Of a stretch of DNA of 10,015 bases, positions 4,865 through 10,015 are shown one piece after another (the stretch's first letter is position 1; every line of letters begins with the position of its first letter). A program made the translations under genes and the position numbers. Source of the DNA: Oscillospiraceae bacterium (GTDB taxonomy: Bacteria > Bacillota > Clostridia > Oscillospirales > Ruminococcaceae); the NCBI GenBank assembly GCA_900768735.1, contig CAAGDZ010000492.1:1-10015 (forward strand), in the 5' to 3' direction. Below the pieces are notes generated by a model. It was not told the DNA's origin and ran no database searches. It saw only the letters and a program-made list of their open reading frames with translations.

Positions 4865-7132
4865 ATGAAGTACTTTGACAAGCTGTCTGCGGCGGTGCAG
4901 GCGGCTTTTGCCGCGCGGGCGGTAGATACAGACAGGCTGAAATACTGCGTCAAGGCCGATATGGACGGCGGCGGAAATTATTTTGACGTGTATATAACCT
5001 ATGATGAGGACAATTTATATATCCTCTCGGGGTATGACAGGCTTGTCAAAAATAAAAAGACCTTTGACTCGCAGTTTGATTTTAAAGACTACTGCGAGAT
5101 AAAAATAACGGATATAGACGAGCTGTATGTGGACCGTTATCAGTATACGGCGCGTCTTATGGCAAAAATGGCGGACAAAACGGAAAGACAGCTTGCACGC
5201 TTTTCGGGAGGATTTTCCGAAAAGTTCGAGCAGTTTTGCCGTCGTTTTTCATGCCTGAAAAAGGGAGAAACTCCCGACGATTCTGCGCTTGACGACAAAA
5301 ATCTTTACTGTCCCAAGTGTCAGAGAAAATATCCCGACCCAAACAGGGCGTTTTGTCCGCATTGTACCAAGCGTACATGGATTTTCAGGCGCCTTGTCGG
5401 AATGTTCGGGGAGTACAAGAGTCAGATGATAATTATTCTGGCTCTTATTGCCGTGTCCGTAGCACTCGGACTTGTTGCGCCGTATTTCGGCACAAAGCTC
5501 CTTTATGACGATGTACTTACACCGGGCGGTGCTATGTACGGACAGATACTGTATGTCGTGCTCGGTATGGCGGCGTTTACGCTTGTATCAACGCTGTTTT
5601 CTATCGTCTACGGCATAATCATCAGCTGTATCACGCCGAAGGTAATACACAAGCTCAGGACGAGCATATTTGCCTCTATGCAAAGACTGTCGCTGTCGTT
5701 TTTCACGACCAAGCAGACAGGCTCGCTGATGAGTAGAGTAGACAAAGACAGCTTTGATATTTACGTCTTTTTTGTAGATATAGTCCCGCAGTTTTTAGCC
5801 AACATTATCAAGATTTTAGGTCTTGTGGTGCTTATGCTGATGGTAAATCCGATAATATCACTTTGTATGTTCGGGGTGGTATTTTTTGTGCTGCTCTGCG
5901 AATTTCTGTGGCTTCGCGGTCAGCGAAGGCACTGGCGCAACCGCGATATAGCAAGGCGCGGAGTAAACGCGGTTTTATCCGACGCACTTAACGGTCACAG
6001 AGTGGTAAAGGCTTTTGCACGCGAGGAGCAGGAGATAGACCGCTTTGGCAGTAAAAACGACAGCCTGTACACGGCGGAATATAACCGCGACAGGCGAAGC
6101 GCACGATTTTTCCCTGTACAGCAGGGAATATATGCGGTGTGCAACGGACTGATTTACTGCCTCGGCGTATATCTTGTGCTGACAGGACAGCTGGGGCTCG
6201 GCGGACTGACTTTGCTTATCAGCTATTTCGGCGTTGTATGGGACCCGATATTCTTCTTTATGTATATGGGAAATGACTGGGCGCGCTGTACCGACGCCGC
6301 GGGCAGAATGTTTGAGATACTCGACAGCGAGCCCGCCGTTAAGCCGCCGAAAGAACCGGCAGAAATCCCGGGCGGCGAATTAAAGGGCGATATATGCTTT
6401 AAGAATGTGACCTTTGAGTACGAGGCGGGCAGACCGATACTTAAAAACATGTCGTTTTCCACCGAGGAGGGAAAGTTTACCGGCATAGTCGGAAAGACAG
6501 GCGCGGGCAAGTCTACAATAATAAACCTTATCTCGCGTATGTATGACGTCACCTCGGGAGAGATAACCATAGACGGCATACCGATAAAGAAGATACCTTT
6601 TGAGGTACTGCGGCGCAGTATAGGCGTGGTGTCACAGGAAACCTACCTGTTTATGGGTACGGTTGCGGATAATATCCGTTATGCAAGACCCGACGCGACA
6701 ATGGACGAGGTAATCGAAGCGGCAAAGAACGCTAACGCCCACGACTTTATCATGAAGCTCCCCGACGCATACGATACAATTGTCGGCAGCGGCGGCGTCA
6801 GCCTGTCGGGCGGCGAAAAGCAGCGTATCTCAATCGCACGTGCGCTTATACAAAAGCCAAACATACTGATACTGGACGAGGCTACCGCTGCGATGGACAC
6901 CGCAACCGAGCGCAAGATACAAAGCGCGGTGGATAACTTAAAGCACGGCAGGACGATAATCGCCATAGCGCACAGATTATCAACGCTGCGCGACGCGGAT
7001 ACGCTCTGCGTAATAGAAAACGGCGAGGTAAAGGAAACCGGCACGCACGACGAGCTGATACGCGCAAACGGAAAATATTTTGAGCTTTACAAGCTGCAGT
7101 CGATGTCGCTTAAATCCATAGGCGTAGACTGA
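4865..7132 (+). CDS. ABC exporter half-transporter with N-terminal zinc-ribbon extension (partner A)
   Basis: Fused membrane/ATPase ABC exporter subunit of the ABCB/MsbA-like (type IV) architecture, 755 aa, longer than the usual 570-620. Residues 1-145 form a soluble, beta-rich then helical extension. A zinc-ribbon-like knuckle follows (Cys149, Cys152, Cys164, Cys167; CPKC and CPHC). Six predicted membrane helices lie at roughly 186-208, 226-254, 303-328, 330-350, 421-440 and 445-468. The nucleotide-binding domain is about 508-740: Walker A GKTGAGKST 543-551, Q-loop Gln591, signature LSGGE 647-651, Walker B ILILDE with catalytic Glu672, and H-loop His703. The D-loop reads AAMD rather than the common SALD. 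GGAGG is 8 bases before the ATG but lies in a hairpin. It is followed 23 bases later by the DUF1854 gene and then by a second half-transporter, so a heterodimer is likely. The substrate is unknown. Confidence 0.93.
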   Translation: MKYFDKLSAAVQAAFAARAVDTDRLKYCVKADMDGGGNYFDVYITYDEDNLYILSGYDRLVKNKKTFDSQFDFKDYCEIKITDIDELYVDRYQYTARLMAKMADKTERQLARFSGGFSEKFEQFCRRFSCLKKGETPDDSALDDKNLYCPKCQRKYPDPNRAFCPHCTKRTWIFRRLVGMFGEYKSQMIIILALIAVSVALGLVAPYFGTKLLYDDVLTPGGAMYGQILYVVLGMAAFTLVSTLFSIVYGIIISCITPKVIHKLRTSIFASMQRLSLSFFTTKQTGSLMSRVDKDSFDIYVFFVDIVPQFLANIIKILGLVVLMLMVNPIISLCMFGVVFFVLLCEFLWLRGQRRHWRNRDIARRGVNAVLSDALNGHRVVKAFAREEQEIDRFGSKNDSLYTAEYNRDRRSARFFPVQQGIYAVCNGLIYCLGVYLVLTGQLGLGGLTLLISYFGVVWDPIFFFMYMGNDWARCTDAAGRMFEILDSEPAVKPPKEPAEIPGGELKGDICFKNVTFEYEAGRPILKNMSFSTEEGKFTGIVGKTGAGKSTIINLISRMYDVTSGEITIDGIPIKKIPFEVLRRSIGVVSQETYLFMGTVADNIRYARPDATMDEVIEAAKNANAHDFIMKLPDAYDTIVGSGGVSLSGGEKQRISIARALIQKPNILILDEATAAMDTATERKIQSAVDNLKHGRTIIAIAHRLSTLRDADTLCVIENGEVKETGTHDELIRANGKYFELYKLQSMSLKSIGVD

Positions 7133-7155
7133 CGGCTTACTGAAAGGAAGATATA

Positions 7156-7689
7156 ATGAAGCAGAATACACAGACGGTATACGAGGTCGATACTCTTAAT
7201 CTCCTCCCGCCCGACGGCATTATACTAAAGCGCGAGGAGAGCGGCTTTTTAAGTCTTGAATATGATTCAAAGCGCTACGATAGAGTAAGCCTGACGCGGC
7301 TGATACCGTACATAGACGAGGATAAGTATATCAGCGTAAGCTATAACAATGAAGAAAACGAATGGAAGGAAATCGGCGTAATAAAGGATATAAACGAGCT
7401 GCCCGAGGGTCAAAGGGCAATAGTTGCCGAATTTCTCAGCTTCAGATACTATATCCCGATAATCACAAAAATCAACAAGATAACGGACAATCAGATGGGT
7501 TATCTGTTCTTGGAGGCAGAAACGACCGCAGGCGAAAAGAAAATCGCCGTAAACGACTGGTGGCACAACTTCCGCATGATACAGAATAAAATGCTGTCGG
7601 TCACCGACGCGGACGGAAACCGCTACTGCGTGCCCGAGGTGGAAAAGCTGGATAAGGCGAGCGTAAAGCGGTTACAGCTGTTCATCTGA
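7156..7689 (+). CDS. DUF1854 family protein associated with ABC exporter
   Basis: Small soluble protein of 177 aa without signal peptide or membrane helix. I assign it to DUF1854 from the remembered family pattern: an N-terminal block about a ligand or partner surface (RYDRVSLTRLIPY at 40-52), the GVIKDINELPEGQRAIV-like segment at 74-90, the FLSFRYYIPIITKI run at 93-106, and a C-terminal DADGNRYCVP.VEKLD block at 151-166 ending near the C-terminus. The Trp135-Trp136 pair before the predicted last lobe is notable. AAAGGA lies 7 bases before the ATG. It sits between two ABC exporter genes with 23- and 22-base gaps, so it is almost certainly co-produced with them and is probably a cytoplasmic accessory or regulatory partner. 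Some family members in proteobacteria are, as I recall, annotated as cyanophycin-metabolism associated, but no such genes are here. Molecular function unknown. Confidence 0.8.
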   Translation: MKQNTQTVYEVDTLNLLPPDGIILKREESGFLSLEYDSKRYDRVSLTRLIPYIDEDKYISVSYNNEENEWKEIGVIKDINELPEGQRAIVAEFLSFRYYIPIITKINKITDNQMGYLFLEAETTAGEKKIAVNDWWHNFRMIQNKMLSVTDADGNRYCVPEVEKLDKASVKRLQLFI

Positions 7690-7711
7690 GACAGACCGAA
7701 AGGAATATTTT

Positions 7712-9913
7712 ATGAATTTAAAGCTATCGCTGCCAAAGGGCGCAGACGAAAACAGCGTTGTATTTTCGCTGCCCTTTGACATTGACCGTAAGGCGAAAAA
7801 GGCTGACGGTCACCTGACAGCGACAAAAGAAAAGCTGTCGGTATATTACGGCGGCAGGCTCACCGACGAATACCGCATATCGGATTTAGCCGAGATAGAG
7901 GTACAGCAGCTTATCGGCTGCTCGATGCTCTGCGTAAAGGACTTGCACGGAAAGCATATCTGCCTGTGCGCCTTTTCGCAGAAATACTTCATGCGGTACG
8001 CCGAGCTTGCCAAAATTATTGATTATTACATAAGGACGGGTATATTTACGGAGGATACAGACGCGGACGAGCCGAGCTGTCCCAAGTGCGGCGCAAATCT
8101 GCGCGGAGCAAAGGTATGTATGTTCTGCGACGGCAAAAAGGGCGTTTTTGTAAAGCTTGTAAAGCGGCTGAAGCCGTACCGCAGACAGTTCTTCCTGTCG
8201 CTTATGGCGACCTTTATACTGTACGCGTTTGACGTAATCAACCCGATATTTCAGCGCGTGCTTATCGACGACCTTATTGTACCGAATAACAGTGACTGGG
8301 CGCTGTTTTTCAAAATAGCGCTGTGCATATTTGTTATAAACCTGTCGTCGATGGGCTTCAGGCTGTTGCAGGATCACTGCAATTTTAAAATCTCTACCGC
8401 CTACGGCAAAGATTTACGGCGGGATATATTCAACAAGACGCAGGAGCTGCCGATGAGTAATGTCGCAAAGCGCACCCCCGGCGAGCTTATAAACCGCGTG
8501 TCGGGAGACGCGGACGTTTTGCAGGACTTTATGACGCGGCAGGGAAAGGACATGATTTTTCAGACGGCGGCGCTTGTCGCGCTTATCGTCATTATGTTTA
8601 TCACTAACTGGCGGCTTGCTCTGATAGTAAGCATACCGCTCCCTGTGGCGGCGTATCTGTCAGTAAAATCCTTCAACGCAATCAGCATACGCTACAGCAG
8701 AGTGTGGCGCTGTCAGTGCCGCGCGTCCGAATTACTGCACGATGTACTGCACGGCGTGCGCGTAGTCAAAAACTACGGCGGCGAGGAAAGAGAGATAAAA
8801 GCGTACGAAAAGGCGTCGGGAAAGTGGGCGGACTCGGTAAAGCACGCCGACATACTGTGGTATCTTGTACAGCCGCCGATACGATACGTATTCAGCATAG
8901 GCGAGTTCTGCGCGCTGTTCTTCGGCGGAAGCATGATACTCGGCGGGCAGATGCAGCTGGGCGAGCTGGTGCAGTTTACGACCTATGTATATATGCTGTA
9001 CGGACCGGTACAATGGTTGACCACGCTCCCAAAAGTGCTTGCACAGGCGAGGGTGAGCGCGGGAAAGGAGTTTGAGGTATTAGAGGAGCGCAGTGACATA
9101 AACGACATCGAGCAGGCACAGGACATTGAGATAAAGGGCGATATTGAGTTTAAAAACGTTTATTTCGGCTATAAGGCGTATAACCCCGTGCTTAAAGACA
9201 TCAGCTTTGAGATAAAAAGAGGAGAGATGATAGGCATAGTCGGTCACTCGGGTGTCGGAAAATCGACGCTGATAAACCTTATCATGCGGCTTTACGACCC
9301 GACGGGCGGAACGGTGCTTATTGACGGTACGGATATAAAAAATATATCGCAGAACGCTCTGAGATCTCAAGTGGGTGTAGTCTTGCAGGAGACGTTTTTA
9401 TTCAACGGAACGGTGCTGGATAATATACGGTATGCAAAGCCGGACGCGACCTTTGAACAGATAGTTGCGGCGGCAAAAATCGCAAACTGCCACGACTTTA
9501 TCACGCGTATGCCCGACGGCTATAACACGATAGTCGGCGAGCGCGGCTACAGCATATCGGGCGGTGAGCGTCAGCGCGTCGCTATAGCGAGGGCGATACT
9601 GCATGACCCGAAGATACTGATACTCGACGAGGCAACCGCGTCGCTTGACACCCAGACCGAAAAGCAGATACAGGACGCGCTCGACAGGCTGATACAGGGC
9701 AGGACTACTATTGCCATAGCGCACAGGCTGTCCACGCTTGCAAACGCCGACAGGCTTATTGTACTGGATAAAGGCAAGGTTGCCGAGATAGGCACGCACA
9801 GCGAGCTTTTGCGACAAAAGGGCGTATATTACAGACTGGTTATGGCACAGCGGCAGACTGCAAAGCTGGCGAAGGTGCCGGGAGGCAGTCCGATACCGGC
9901 GACGGTCGGATAA
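7712..9913 (+). CDS. ABC exporter half-transporter with PH-like and zinc-ribbon N-terminal extension (partner B)
   Basis: Second fused ABC exporter subunit, 733 aa. Residues about 31-110 look like a bacterial PH-like fold (short beta strands, ISDLAEIEV at 56-64, GKHICLCAFS at 80-89, then a helix to about 108). Next comes a zinc knuckle at Cys123, Cys126, Cys136 and Cys139 (CPKC, CMFC). Membrane helices lie near 157-178, 195-215, 282-300, 301-320, 385-410 and 412-436. Nucleotide-binding domain about 475-712: Walker A GHSGVGKST 511-519, Gln559 Q-loop, signature ISGGE 615-619, Walker B with catalytic Glu640, D-loop ASLD, H-loop His671. Both partners thus keep complete ATPase sites, unlike many heterodimeric exporters with one degenerate site. 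AAAGGA is 7 bases before the ATG. The C-terminal tail (714-733) is basic then Gly/Pro-rich. It is the last gene of the run, and a terminator follows 48 bases later. Confidence 0.93.
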   Translation: MNLKLSLPKGADENSVVFSLPFDIDRKAKKADGHLTATKEKLSVYYGGRLTDEYRISDLAEIEVQQLIGCSMLCVKDLHGKHICLCAFSQKYFMRYAELAKIIDYYIRTGIFTEDTDADEPSCPKCGANLRGAKVCMFCDGKKGVFVKLVKRLKPYRRQFFLSLMATFILYAFDVINPIFQRVLIDDLIVPNNSDWALFFKIALCIFVINLSSMGFRLLQDHCNFKISTAYGKDLRRDIFNKTQELPMSNVAKRTPGELINRVSGDADVLQDFMTRQGKDMIFQTAALVALIVIMFITNWRLALIVSIPLPVAAYLSVKSFNAISIRYSRVWRCQCRASELLHDVLHGVRVVKNYGGEEREIKAYEKASGKWADSVKHADILWYLVQPPIRYVFSIGEFCALFFGGSMILGGQMQLGELVQFTTYVYMLYGPVQWLTTLPKVLAQARVSAGKEFEVLEERSDINDIEQAQDIEIKGDIEFKNVYFGYKAYNPVLKDISFEIKRGEMIGIVGHSGVGKSTLINLIMRLYDPTGGTVLIDGTDIKNISQNALRSQVGVVLQETFLFNGTVLDNIRYAKPDATFEQIVAAAKIANCHDFITRMPDGYNTIVGERGYSISGGERQRVAIARAILHDPKILILDEATASLDTQTEKQIQDALDRLIQGRTTIAIAHRLSTLANADRLIVLDKGKVAEIGTHSELLRQKGVYYRLVMAQRQTAKLAKVPGGSPIPATVG

Positions 9914-9961
9914 TTGAATTTCAGATAAGGCATAACAAGGCGCTGTAAAAAAACAGCCAAG

Positions 9962-10006
9962 AAAAAAGACTGCAATCTCGAAAAAACGAGACAGCAGTCT
10001 TTTTTT
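9962..10006 (+). terminator. Strong intrinsic terminator, possibly bidirectional
   Basis: GACTGC (9968-9973) pairs with GCAGTC (9994-9999) and TCTCG (9976-9980) with CGAGA (9987-9991), with a 2x2 internal mismatch and an A6 loop. The hairpin is followed by seven T (10000-10006) and preceded by six A (9962-9967), so the same structure has a U-tract when read from either strand. It closes the five-gene rightward unit. Confidence 0.9.
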
Positions 10007-10015
10007 GTGGTATAA

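Noticed and set aside
7886..8377. A 163-codon open frame antisense to the second ABC exporter.
   Set aside because: Composition is a frame shadow of the exporter gene, with no recognisable domain and no promoter or ribosome binding site.
9942..9957. Second terminator or attachment-site-like repeat (GCTGT/ACAGC around six A).
   Set aside because: Short 5-bp stem with no T-run on the plus strand. The real terminator follows at 9962-10006.

Overview
The window reads as a chromosomal segment of a plant-fibre-degrading gut or rumen Firmicute, most likely a Ruminococcus-like member of the Oscillospirales. This is an inference. It rests on a cell-anchored GH5 cellulase with a CBM2-type cellulose-binding module and Ser/Thr/Asn-rich linkers, on Gram-positive-style AGGAGG-type ribosome binding sites, and on the absence of any dockerin. 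There are seven convincing protein genes. I see no tRNA, rRNA, CRISPR array, insertion sequence or phage gene.

Layout: two transcription units diverge from an intergenic region of about 0.3 kb (2227-2556). Leftward on the minus strand, a strong sigma-A-like promoter (TTGACA, 17 bp, TATTAT) drives the GH5 lipoprotein cellulase. A GuaD-type nucleobase deaminase follows after only 4 bases, and its ribosome binding site lies inside the cellulase 3' end. Rightward, a second sigma-A-like promoter (TTGCAA, 17 bp, TAAAAT with an extended -10 TG) precedes five same-strand genes. These are a class I/II PLP aminotransferase, tryptophanyl-tRNA synthetase (trpS), an ABC exporter half-transporter, a small DUF1854 protein and a second ABC exporter half-transporter. 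Gaps in this run are 59, 38, 23 and 22 bases, no intrinsic terminator is visible inside it, and it ends at a long hairpin with A and T tracts at 9962-10006.

The most unusual part is the ABC-DUF1854-ABC module (4865-9913). Both half-transporters carry a soluble N-terminal extension of about 140-170 residues. It ends in a four-cysteine zinc-ribbon-like knuckle placed just before the first membrane helix, and in the second protein the region before the knuckle looks PH-like. Both nucleotide-binding domains keep all catalytic motifs, and the small soluble protein is encoded between them. I infer a heterodimeric type IV (ABCB/MsbA-like) exporter with a dedicated accessory protein. As I recall, DUF1854/ABC pairs are associated with cyanophycin metabolism in some proteobacteria, but no cyanophycin gene is present here, so the substrate is unknown.

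Two regulatory structures stand out. A 9-bp hairpin sequesters the ribosome binding site of the first ABC gene. An 8-bp inverted repeat spans the start region of the aminotransferase, where a 12-codon upstream reading frame and two candidate start codons compete.
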